From NCBI GenBank assembly GCA_028824685.1, contig JAPPCZ010000086.1, positions 124,001 through 188,000 on the forward strand: DNA of 64,000 nucleotides, written 5' to 3'. The notes beneath the pieces are model-generated. The model did not search any database and was not told the origin of the DNA. It was given only the letters and a program-made list of their open reading frames with translations. The position numbers were made by a program, and so were the translations under genes. Positions 33,104 to 41,484 of this stretch are shown in pieces (position 1 is the first letter of the stretch; each line of letters opens with the position of its first letter). This DNA is from Candidatus Poribacteria bacterium. GTDB taxonomy: Bacteria; Poribacteria; WGA-4E; WGA-3G.

Positions 33104-34717
33104 CTATTGAATTATCTCTCCTGCTTTTTCCACAGGAATATAATAATAACCAAAGATAATACACATCTCATCTTCGGATGTTAGCCCGAATTGGAGAGGC
33201 ACATTTTTATCGTAGTTATAATGTGTGCACAGGAACTTAAGAGCGTCGTCCGGACCTAAGACAAGGACTGGATCAAAGAGGTCAATAGGGGCATCATCAT
33301 AAGCGATACTACGATGGAGCAATTCACCTGTCGAATTCTGGAAAATCTCGAACAATTCACCGTGCCGATGCATGTGAGATGTGAGCAAGAAAACAGACAA
33401 CTCGGTATCCGGGTCGTGTCCGCGTGCTGTTAGTTCATCTTCAACGTACCAAGTTAATTTTGTTACGCGCGTTAATCCGGGTGGCACGTTTATCCCCCGG
33501 TTAGAAACAAAAATCTCTACAGCTTCGTACTTTACATCTTCCTCTGGAATTGTGTAAATATTGACATAGGTTTCACCAATCAAGGTTTCATCACCGAGAA
33601 GATTGATGTAATGCGAATTCAGATCGTAAACAGTATCACCGGGTAGACGTAAACCAACACCTTCGGGAAACTGAAATACCGTATCATCGGTCTGTGTTCC
33701 AACAACGAACAGCCTATCTACTCCGAAATGTCCAAGCACATCTGGATTTTCGGGATCAAGTTCTCGGAATTGATCTTCCGGATTAACGCTTATGCTTGGG
33801 TCTATACCCCTATATTGAACACCATTTGCCACACCCTCCTCTGTGAGTCGGTACAAGATGAAGTGATGGCTTCCAGATGGATAGAATATCTCAACTCTGT
33901 TAATATAGATATCCCCTTCTATCGGTTCTCCATTTTCATCCTTTATCTGTGTTGCGTAGTAAACCTCACGTTCGGTCCCTGGCTCAATTTTAAAAGGTGG
34001 TAGACGCAGTTGATACCCTTCTCCAGGTGCGGGTGGTGCTGGCGGATTAAATATCTCTTCGGGATCACGGAGTACGCCAAGGTCCCCAACACCTGCCACT
34101 TTTCCTTCTTGTGGTGCTCCTGCGGTTATCCATGTGCGGATCGCATCTATCTTTCCTTTGTGAATGGGGCCCATACCAAAAGGCATACGCCTTCCGAACT
34201 CTGGCGCTTCTGGTTCCATCAACTTTTTTAAGAGGAAACTATTATCTGGGTTGCCGGGATCAATAAGTTTCATCCCCATGGCTGCCGCTGCACCGTTGCG
34301 TGGGATTTTATTGACCAAATCATGATAGGACTGACCGTAGGTGAGATTCAAATTAGCAGAATTTGAAGGAGACGCGTGGCAAGCACTGTTTGCACAACTC
34401 TTATCAAATATATTATCCTGAATCTCATGATAAGTTGAGTTATCTTCTTGTTCAGTTTTCCCAAAACTGTTAGCAACCCTAACAAGATCAAGCACATTCA
34501 CAGTACTATCGCGATTGACATCAGGGTTCTGTTCAGCGTTCCGGTCCCCCGGTTGTCCAATTGAATTGGCAACCAACACAAGGTCTTGGATATTCACAGT
34601 GCCATCATTATTGACATCTTCCAGCAAAGTAGACTCTTCGTCGTGACTAAACACGTTAAACGATACGCCACCTATAAGCAATACGACGAGTGAAAAATAA
34701 ACAATCTTTTTGTACAT
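33104..34717 (-). CDS. secreted dockerin-like / cytochrome-like / copper type II monooxygenase protein
   Basis: A 537-residue exported protein with a signal peptide (MYKKIVYFSLVVLLIGGVSF). Residues about 33-90 hold two dockerin-type calcium loops (DVNNDGTVNIQDLVLVANSI and DVNRDSTVNVLDLVRVANSF). Next comes a planctomycete-type cytochrome c-like segment with CANSACH, a CX4CH rather than CX2CH motif. The C-terminal 300 residues resemble the peptidylglycine/dopamine monooxygenase copper domains: GSHHFILYR, LTSHMHRHGELFEIF, CTHYNYDKNVPLQFG and EMCIIFGYYY, the last holding the copper-ligand methionine. It probably oxidises a substrate outside the cytoplasmic membrane. GGAGG lies 14 bases before the start, longer than usual. 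Confidence 0.82.
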   Translation of the reverse strand: MYKKIVYFSLVVLLIGGVSFNVFSHDEESTLLEDVNNDGTVNIQDLVLVANSIGQPGDRNAEQNPDVNRDSTVNVLDLVRVANSFGKTEQEDNSTYHEIQDNIFDKSCANSACHASPSNSANLNLTYGQSYHDLVNKIPRNGAAAAMGMKLIDPGNPDNSFLLKKLMEPEAPEFGRRMPFGMGPIHKGKIDAIRTWITAGAPQEGKVAGVGDLGVLRDPEEIFNPPAPPAPGEGYQLRLPPFKIEPGTEREVYYATQIKDENGEPIEGDIYINRVEIFYPSGSHHFILYRLTEEGVANGVQYRGIDPSISVNPEDQFRELDPENPDVLGHFGVDRLFVVGTQTDDTVFQFPEGVGLRLPGDTVYDLNSHYINLLGDETLIGETYVNIYTIPEEDVKYEAVEIFVSNRGINVPPGLTRVTKLTWYVEDELTARGHDPDTELSVFLLTSHMHRHGELFEIFQNSTGELLHRSIAYDDAPIDLFDPVLVLGPDDALKFLCTHYNYDKNVPLQFGLTSEDEMCIIFGYYYIPVEKAGEIIQ

Positions 34718-34765
34718 TATATATGATTTAACCTCCAGATGTTGGGATTAACACAATTCACTATG

Positions 34766-35473
34766 TCATGTGTTATTGAAAATCTTTGTCTTTGAAATAA
34801 ACCTATATTTTAAGAGCGTCCATGCTGCAAACAATCCATCCGACCAGAAACGAAGTTTTTTGCCTTCTTTTTTTGTCCGTGGAAAATAAGAAACTGGCAC
34901 TTCATGGATCTGATAGCCTGCACGCAAAATTTTCGCTGTGACTTCGGGGCAAAATTCAAAGCCTTCACAAGTCAAATTCATGTTCTTTAATAAATCAGTT
35001 GAAAACGCTTTATACCCAGTAGATTCATCTGTGATTCGGCATCCGTAAAGAAGATTTGTGTAAATAGCGAGTACTCGATTTGCAATAAAATTATGGATAC
35101 TTGCATTCCCTCTACCATTTAGGAAACGCGAACCGTAGACAACTTCAACTTTTTCATTTTTCAACGGTTCAACCAGATGCAAAATGTCATTTGGGGAAAG
35201 TTCCATATCTGCATCTTGTATTACGACAACTTTTCCTTCAACGGACGAAATTCCACTCCGAATCGCTGACCCTTTACCACGGTTCTCCTCACAATGTACG
35301 ATAGTTAAATTCTTATCGCTACCAAGTTCCTCAAGGATACTAAAAGTTTCATCAGTTGACCCGTCATTAACAACTATAATCTGTTTTTCAAGTGGCAGTG
35401 CTTGCACAGCTTCAAGTACCTGTCGGATCGTTTTCTCTTCATTATACGCAGGGATGATAACAGATACTAACAT
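34766..35473 (-). CDS. family 2 glycosyltransferase (dolichyl/undecaprenyl-phosphate type)
   Basis: A 235-residue GT2 enzyme without membrane segments, like polyprenyl-phosphate mannosyl/glucosyltransferases. SVIIPAYNEEKTIRQVLEAV and VVNDGSTDET form the nucleotide-sugar site; VVIQDADMELSP is the D-x-D metal motif; GSRFLNGRGN and DESTGYKAFS follow. It loads a sugar onto a lipid carrier for glycan synthesis at the membrane. No other glycan genes adjoin it. It lies 48 bases upstream of the dockerin-like gene start region and about 95 downstream of the SDR gene. Confidence 0.88.
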   Translation of the reverse strand: MLVSVIIPAYNEEKTIRQVLEAVQALPLEKQIIVVNDGSTDETFSILEELGSDKNLTIVHCEENRGKGSAIRSGISSVEGKVVVIQDADMELSPNDILHLVEPLKNEKVEVVYGSRFLNGRGNASIHNFIANRVLAIYTNLLYGCRITDESTGYKAFSTDLLKNMNLTCEGFEFCPEVTAKILRAGYQIHEVPVSYFPRTKKEGKKLRFWSDGLFAAWTLLKYRFISKTKIFNNT

Positions 35474-35568
35474 TGTGCATTACTTAATGGCTATCGGCAG
35501 TCAGTTATCAGCAATCAGTAAAGAGAAATCAAATACCTGAAGTCTCTGCCTTTGATTATCACATGCGA

Positions 35569-36360
35569 TTAGAGCAAGGATTTTACCATGCCTCCATCTG
35601 CTTGAATTGTTGCCCCAGTAATATAACTTGCCCGTTCAGAGGCGAGGAAAACAACTAAGTTGGCGAATTCTTCTGGATCCCCAATTCTACCGAGAGGAAT
35701 ATCCGCTGTCATTTTTTCAAGTGCAGCATCAAACGAGATGCCTGCTTCTTCAGCACGTACTGTTGCTAATTGCTTTATCCGATCAGTAAAGATTATCCCG
35801 GGACATACGTTATTGACTAATATTTTGTCGGGTGCCAGTTCTGTGGCAAGCGTTTTGGCAAACCCGATCACACCTGTTCGCGCCATGTTTGACAACATCA
35901 GTCCGTCCACAGGTTGTTTTACAGAAACAGACGTTAGATTGATAATTCGTCCACCACCGCGTGCTCGCATCGTGGGAACAACTGCACGACATAGGTTAAT
36001 AGTGCTCATCAGATTCAGATGCACTGCAGTCAGATAATCTTCTGCTGACAAGTCATCAAACCGTCCCGCTCTGGGACCACCTGCATTGTTAACTAAAATA
36101 TCAATACCACCAAAGTGCGATATTGCCTTACTTATCAGAGATTCGACCTGCTCTGGTTGACTAACATCTGTCGGCACTGCCAACACTTCAGAGCCTGTTT
36201 GGTCACGAATTTCCTCCGCTGTTGCCTCTAATGTATCACTGTTTCTCGCGCAGATGGTTACTTTCGTGCCTTCTTGTGCTAAACCGAGTGCAATTGCTTT
36301 CCCAAGCCCTTTGCTTGATGCGCCTACCACTGCAATTTTGTCTGTAAGTCCGAGGTTCAT
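35569..36360 (-). CDS. short-chain dehydrogenase/reductase, divergent active site
   Basis: A 263-residue SDR. The cofactor loop is GASSKGLGKAIA, followed by NNAGGPRAG and the catalytic-serine stretch NLTSVSVKQP. The usual Y-x3-K reads S-N-M-A-R (in LMLSNMARTGVIGFAK): both tyrosine and lysine are replaced. The C-terminal ITGATIQADGGMVKSLL is typical of 3-oxoacyl-ACP reductase-like members. A subgroup of SDRs has this altered motif; activity is uncertain. Single gene with no operon partner in close contact. Confidence 0.85.
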   Translation of the reverse strand: MNLGLTDKIAVVGASSKGLGKAIALGLAQEGTKVTICARNSDTLEATAEEIRDQTGSEVLAVPTDVSQPEQVESLISKAISHFGGIDILVNNAGGPRAGRFDDLSAEDYLTAVHLNLMSTINLCRAVVPTMRARGGGRIINLTSVSVKQPVDGLMLSNMARTGVIGFAKTLATELAPDKILVNNVCPGIIFTDRIKQLATVRAEEAGISFDAALEKMTADIPLGRIGDPEEFANLVVFLASERASYITGATIQADGGMVKSLL

Positions 36361-36495
36361 ACGTTGTCAATTTGGGCAGCAAGCTGCCCTTAATCCTTTC
36401 AAATGCTGAATCTACCTTATTTGATTAAGTATACTATTTTTGTTGTACATTGTCAAGAACAATCCTTTCTATGGGTGTGTAAAGTTTTGGTTACT

Positions 36496-36530
36496 ATTCG
36501 TAGGGGTGGGGTTTCCCCACCCCTACGAAT
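36496..36530. repeat. perfect 16-bp stem hairpin
   Basis: ATTCGTAGGGGTGGGG (36496-36511) and its exact inverse (36515-36530) are separated by ttt. A second hairpin, GGCGAG-aaaac-CTCGCC, follows at 36545-36561. They lie in the 614-base gene-free gap 36361-36974, which also holds the inverted-repeat element at 36667-36790 and a promoter. No open frame of note was found in the gap. Confidence 0.7.
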
Positions 36531-36666
36531 AGCGGCTTTACGCAGGCGAGAAAACCTCGCCACTACGATGTCCACGGTTCCCTAACGTCAGACAAGTTTC
36601 AATAATAATTGGATACACGCCTCTTAACATCAGGGTTTCTACAAAAACTTTGCACACCCCTTTTCT

Positions 36667-36790
36667 CAGAGGCATTCAATTGTCGAGTTTTTCTCAACAT
36701 TTTGAACATGGTCGCGAGCTGGAGATCGCTCCTATAGGAAGAGGTATTAAAAAAAGAAAGAAGAAATTTTTGGAGAATTGAATGGTTCTG
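36667..36790. repeat. miniature inverted-repeat element, copy 2 (124 bp)
   Basis: It has the same ends as 5432-5622: CAGAGGCATTCAATTGTCGA on the left and, reversed, CAGAACCATTCAATTCTCCA on the right. The interior is shorter and keeps only one arm of the palindrome (gagctggagatcgctcctat). As in copy 1, a TTGACA box begins 18 bases beyond the right end. Confidence 0.65.
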
Positions 36791-36808
36791 CCCCCTTTCT
36801 ATTTTCAA

Positions 36809-36837
36809 TTGACATACTCATCATAAAATGATAAAAT
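36809..36837 (+). promoter_or_regulatory. sigma70-type promoter for the BamB-like gene
   Basis: TTGACA (36809-36814) and TAAAAT (36832-36837) are 17 bases apart. The ATG at 36975 is about 130 bases downstream, leaving a fairly long leader. A second AT-rich hexamer (TATAAT at 36837-36842) gives 22-base spacing and is less likely to be used. Confidence 0.55.
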
Positions 36838-36974
36838 ATAATTGGAATTTTGGATGAGAAAAGTATCCCTGAACACAACAGAATTCAGATTTACTCAAAC
36901 AGAAACACACAAAATTAAGAATACCAGAGGTCTACCAAAAGTGATACTCTGGCAGAGGAGTTTTACATAAAATC

Positions 36975-38276
36975 ATGAAACATTTTACATGCCTTTTCAT
37001 TACGTTTTTTGCCGTAATATTGATGCAAGGACAATTGGCAACCGCCGATGATTGGTCTCAGTGGCGTGGAGATAACCGAGATGGTCTTTGGAAAGAAACC
37101 GGTATTATTGAAAAATTTGATGGGGAACAAATTCCTATTCGATGGAGTGTTCCCATCGGCAGTGGATATAGTGGACCGAGCGTTGCCGATGGACGCGTTT
37201 ATATCACAGACAGGCTCACAAAACCAAAACAGGTCGAACGCGTTCACTGCTTCGATTGGGAAACAGGAGAAGAAATCTGGTCTTACACTTATGATTGTCT
37301 ATACACAATCCAATATACAGCGGGTCCCCGTGCGAATGTCACTGTACACGATGGCTTTGCTTATGCTTTAGGGTCTATGGGACATCTGCACTGTTTTGAT
37401 GCTGTTACTGGCGACATTGTGTGGAAAAGAGACCTAAATACCGAGTATAACATCAATATGCCGATCTGGGGAATCGCATGTGCACCTATTGTTGAAGCAG
37501 ATAACCTGATTGTCCAGATTGGTGGTAAGCCGGATGCTTGTATCGTTGCGTTTGATAGAAAAACGGGTGAGGAAAAGTGGAAAGCACTTAATGATAACGC
37601 TTCATATTCTGCCCCGATCATTATTACGCAGGCGGGTGAACGAGTCTTAATTTGCTGGACAGGTGCTAATATCGCTGCTCTTGACCCACAAACAGGTGCT
37701 GTGCATTGGCTTTTTCCGCTTCCACCAAAACGTTTTGAGATTGCAATTGCTACACCTGTTTTTGACCAGAACGAACTGTTTATGACTCACTTTATTCAAG
37801 GTTCACTTATGCTGAAGTTGGCACAAGACAAACTGGATGTGGAACTCGGCTGGCACCGTAAAGGTACAGACGAGCGGAACACAGAGGCACTCCATACCAC
37901 AATGGCAACACCGGTACGCATTGGAAATTATATTTACGGTGTAGACAGTTATGGTGAACTTCGTTGTATAGATGCCAGAAACGGAGATCGGATTTGGGAA
38001 GATCTTTCCGCTGTTAAAGTGGCGCGTTGGAGCAATATCCACTTTGTTCAAAACGACGATAAAGTATGGATGTTCAATGAGCATGGTGAACTTCTCATCA
38101 CAGAACTCACTCCTGAAGGACTAAATGTTATCAGTCGTGCCAAATTGATTGAACCGACGCGAGACCAATTGAACCAGAGAGGTGGTGTGACATGGGCACA
38201 CCCCGCGTTTGCATACAAACACGTCTTCGCGCGGAATGATAATGAACTGGTTTGTGCAAGCTTGGAAAAGAAATAA
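36975..38276 (+). CDS. secreted BamB/PQQ-like beta-propeller protein
   Basis: A 433-residue exported protein (signal peptide MKHFTCLFITFFAVILMQGQ, ending LATA) built of PQQ-like beta-propeller blades: DWSQWRGDNRDG, SGPSVADGRVYITD, FDWETGEEIWSYTY, HCFDAVTGDIVWKRDL, AFDRKTGEEKWKAL, ALDPQTGAVHWLFPL and IDARNGDRIWEDL. PQQ ligand residues cannot be assigned, so a structural or binding role is as likely as a dehydrogenase. GAGGAG lies about 15 bases before the ATG, longer than ideal. The stop is 12 bases from the next gene (M16C peptidase). Confidence 0.85.
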   Translation: MKHFTCLFITFFAVILMQGQLATADDWSQWRGDNRDGLWKETGIIEKFDGEQIPIRWSVPIGSGYSGPSVADGRVYITDRLTKPKQVERVHCFDWETGEEIWSYTYDCLYTIQYTAGPRANVTVHDGFAYALGSMGHLHCFDAVTGDIVWKRDLNTEYNINMPIWGIACAPIVEADNLIVQIGGKPDACIVAFDRKTGEEKWKALNDNASYSAPIIITQAGERVLICWTGANIAALDPQTGAVHWLFPLPPKRFEIAIATPVFDQNELFMTHFIQGSLMLKLAQDKLDVELGWHRKGTDERNTEALHTTMATPVRIGNYIYGVDSYGELRCIDARNGDRIWEDLSAVKVARWSNIHFVQNDDKVWMFNEHGELLITELTPEGLNVISRAKLIEPTRDQLNQRGGVTWAHPAFAYKHVFARNDNELVCASLEKK

Positions 38277-38288
38277 AACTGGAGTCAA

Positions 38289-41200
38289 ATGGATTCAAAA
38301 CTCGCAGCTGATAGTGGCGGGTTCTCACACCCGCCCGTTGATTTACAACAAGGGCAAAAACTTCACGGATTTGAGGTTAAAGCCATCACACCTATTGAAG
38401 AATTGCGTGCAGTGGCAATAGAACTCTTGCATCCACATAGCGGCGCACGCTTGCTACACTTCTATACAGACGACTCCAGAAACCTCTTTTCAATTAGTCC
38501 AATAACACCAACATTTGATGATACAGGATTGCCCCATATCCTTGAACATTGCGTCATGATGGGATCTCGTAATTATCCGTTAAAAGGTGGGTTCTTCGAG
38601 ATCATGAAAATGAGTCTCGCAACTTATGACAGTACGAATGCAATGAACTGGGGTGATCATGCCTTGTACTACACCTCAAACAATGTAAAAAAAGACCTAT
38701 TTAATGTTGCAGAAGTCCACTTTGATTCGGTTTTTCATCCACTGCTGACCGAGGAGACCTTTAAACGTGAAGGACATCATCTTGAACCTGTGGACCCGGA
38801 TCAACCGATAGGAGATTTAAAAATAAACGGGATCGTTTATAATGAGGTGAAAATTGGCTTGTCTCATCCGAGATACTGCTTGACTCTTGCGGTGGTCGGT
38901 GGACTTCTGCCTGATACCTGCTATGCCTACAATGGTGGTGGAAATTATCTGGTTATGCCCGACTTAACTTACGAACAATTGAAAACTTATCACCAAACCT
39001 ACTACCATCCACACAACAGTCACTTCTTCTTCTACGGCAATATACCAACACACGATTATCTCTTATTTCTCGCGGATAAACTGGCAGCTATTCCAAAGAC
39101 AGGGACAAACGGGTTTCTACACCCACTCCGACCAGAAATCACACATCAACCAAAATGGAAATCTCCACGGACTGTAACGGGTACCTACCCAATTGGTGCT
39201 GATGAACCCCTCACCGAAAAGACATACTTGATGCTCAGTTGGATTATCGGAGAGACAACGGATCCTGAAGAAGCTATCTTGTGCCAAATATTACGTAGGA
39301 TACTACTCGATAACGAAGGTTCACCTCTCCGCAAGGCAATTATCGATTCAAAACTTGGCACTGATATCCGATACAATATCTTTGATGGTAAGATAGGACC
39401 CAATAGAACATTTAGTGTCGGTTTAGTTGGAAGTGAAGCAGATCGCGTTGACGTTTTCACAGAATTGGTCATCAGGACACTCACTGAAATTGCAGACGCA
39501 GAAATTGACAAAGAGATAGTGGAAGCCGCATTCCAACAAATCACTTATGACTATCAGGAAGTCACACCGGGTTTTCCGTTTCAAATGATGACGCGTGTCA
39601 TAAACACATGGATATATGAAAAGCAACCGACCCTCTTTTTAAAGATGGGGACTCACCTATCTGCTGTCCGTCAACGTTACGAGCAAAATCCACAGATTTT
39701 CAATGAGTTGATTCGTGAGCGGCTTCTTGACAATCCACATCGGTTGACGACCATTCTGACCCCTGACCCAGAAATGCAAGCAAGGCTTGATGCGACAGAA
39801 AATAAACGTCTAAAAGCAATTCGCGCACAACTCACTGATGAACAGATGCGGCAGCTTGCCGCCGATTCCGCTGAACTTGAACGTCTGAGCGGAAAACCCA
39901 ACTCACCGGAAGATTTAGCGAAGTTGCCGCAATTACACGTTTCAGATCTGCCCGAAGAACCACTACAAATTCGGACAACTGTTGAGACGGTTAGTGAACG
40001 CCCTCTGCTTCGGAACGACATTTTTTCAAACGGTGTGAACTACCTCACGTTGAACTTCGACTTGCAGGGGTTACCGCAACACCTTTGGCAGTATCTACCC
40101 AAATATACTGATGCTATCAACAAACTCGGCGTGGGTAAGATGAATTATGAACAGATGGCGCAGCGCAAAGCAGCAGCTACCGGCAGCATTGGATGCTCAC
40201 CGAACTTTACCACTCACGCACTTGATCCAAATCGTCATGTGTGGGATATGCAATTTCGACTCAAAGCACTTGACAGTAAAATTGAAGATGCGTTGAGCGT
40301 TTTGCGCGATTTAATTTTCGATGTGAACCCACGCGATAAAGATCGACTCTACGACGTTCTTTATCAGGCAGTGGATTCTAAATACGATTATTATGATGCA
40401 TCTGTTGCAAACCGTCGTGCTGCCCGCAGGCTCTCACAACGGGGATTTCTCACAGATATTGTCTACGGACTACCACGACTCCGCACGAGTGAAATGTTGT
40501 TCGAAAGTTTTGACGAATCTTATGAAGAACTTACCGGTTATATTGAACAGATTCGAGAGTTCTTATTAGTCCGAGATCGCGTAACCGCCAGTTTTACCGG
40601 CTCTGATGCAGCTTATGAGGTGTTTAGAGGTCAATTTGCTGAATGGATTGGCGATATGCGTGATGAACCGATAGTTCCAGTGCCGATAGGTTTTAAATCT
40701 TTTGATATGCCACCGCGTGAAGGATTAGCGGCTCCTATTCCAATAGCACATTGCACACAGATGATGCCAGCACCACACTACGCACATCCAGATTCAGGAC
40801 TTTTGACAATCGGATCGCATATATTAGAAAATGATTACATGTTGCCCGAAATCCGGTTCAAGGGCAATGCCTATGGTTTTTCTTTCTCATATAACGCATT
40901 TGAACCCATGCTGTACCAAGGATCACAGTTTGATCCGCACGTCGCTCGAACACTTGACGTTTTCGCGCAAACAGTTGATTATGTTAAACAGATAGAGTGG
41001 ACGCAGACTGATATTGACCGGGCGATTATTGCTAAATCATCAGATTACCTAAAAACGGTCCGGGCAAATCAAGCCTCAACTGATGCCATCTGGCATTATG
41101 TTAAGGGGCAGACACGCGAAGTGGTTGAAGAAAAATACGCACAACTTCAGCGCGCAACCCCCAAGGAGGTTAAACGGGCACTGCTCGAAACTTTAGAGGA

Positions 41201-41300
41201 GAACATAGATAAAGCCTCGATTTGTGTCATTGCAAGTCGTGAGAAATTAGAGGCAGAAAATCAGATAATGGATCATCCGCTTGAAATTGAGGACATATAA
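38289..41300 (+). CDS. M16C metallopeptidase (presequence-protease-like), divergent copy
   Basis: A 1003-residue peptidase of the M16C group, which digests peptides inside a two-domain clam-shell chamber. The inverted zinc motif HxxEH is intact (H83-ILE-H87) and the distal glutamate is in IVYNEVK. Nearby conserved stretches have drifted compared with the next gene: NWGDHALYYT instead of SSDHTYYPV, and GGNYLVMPD instead of GGDPDAIPD. No signal peptide. CTGGAG lies 5 bases before the ATG. The first 12 codons are almost the same as in 41485-44502, showing tandem duplication including the 5' end. Confidence 0.9.
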   Translation: MDSKLAADSGGFSHPPVDLQQGQKLHGFEVKAITPIEELRAVAIELLHPHSGARLLHFYTDDSRNLFSISPITPTFDDTGLPHILEHCVMMGSRNYPLKGGFFEIMKMSLATYDSTNAMNWGDHALYYTSNNVKKDLFNVAEVHFDSVFHPLLTEETFKREGHHLEPVDPDQPIGDLKINGIVYNEVKIGLSHPRYCLTLAVVGGLLPDTCYAYNGGGNYLVMPDLTYEQLKTYHQTYYHPHNSHFFFYGNIPTHDYLLFLADKLAAIPKTGTNGFLHPLRPEITHQPKWKSPRTVTGTYPIGADEPLTEKTYLMLSWIIGETTDPEEAILCQILRRILLDNEGSPLRKAIIDSKLGTDIRYNIFDGKIGPNRTFSVGLVGSEADRVDVFTELVIRTLTEIADAEIDKEIVEAAFQQITYDYQEVTPGFPFQMMTRVINTWIYEKQPTLFLKMGTHLSAVRQRYEQNPQIFNELIRERLLDNPHRLTTILTPDPEMQARLDATENKRLKAIRAQLTDEQMRQLAADSAELERLSGKPNSPEDLAKLPQLHVSDLPEEPLQIRTTVETVSERPLLRNDIFSNGVNYLTLNFDLQGLPQHLWQYLPKYTDAINKLGVGKMNYEQMAQRKAAATGSIGCSPNFTTHALDPNRHVWDMQFRLKALDSKIEDALSVLRDLIFDVNPRDKDRLYDVLYQAVDSKYDYYDASVANRRAARRLSQRGFLTDIVYGLPRLRTSEMLFESFDESYEELTGYIEQIREFLLVRDRVTASFTGSDAAYEVFRGQFAEWIGDMRDEPIVPVPIGFKSFDMPPREGLAAPIPIAHCTQMMPAPHYAHPDSGLLTIGSHILENDYMLPEIRFKGNAYGFSFSYNAFEPMLYQGSQFDPHVARTLDVFAQTVDYVKQIEWTQTDIDRAIIAKSSDYLKTVRANQASTDAIWHYVKGQTREVVEEKYAQLQRATPKEVKRALLETLEENIDKASICVIASREKLEAENQIMDHPLEIEDI

Positions 41301-41484
41301 CGCAACCTAAGTTGCCACATAGTAGCACAATCTGTTAGATTGTGCCTGTGCGGACACGGGGAATGCCATAAGGCATTCATACCGTTGATTTACTGACAGT
41401 TTGCGCTACAAAAAATTGTTTATGTCCAGATCACGTTAAACTATTTAATTTTAAAATATAAAATCGAATAAAAATGGAGGCAAA
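41301..41484. repeat. intergenic repeats between the M16C genes
   Basis: GCACAATC-tgtta-GATTGTGC (about 41328-41349) is a short hairpin, followed by ggggaatgccataaggcatt and cataccgttgattta, the palindromic segment also present near 5495-5522 and 47940-47975. Its position after a stop codon would allow weak termination, but there is no U-run. Confidence 0.5.
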
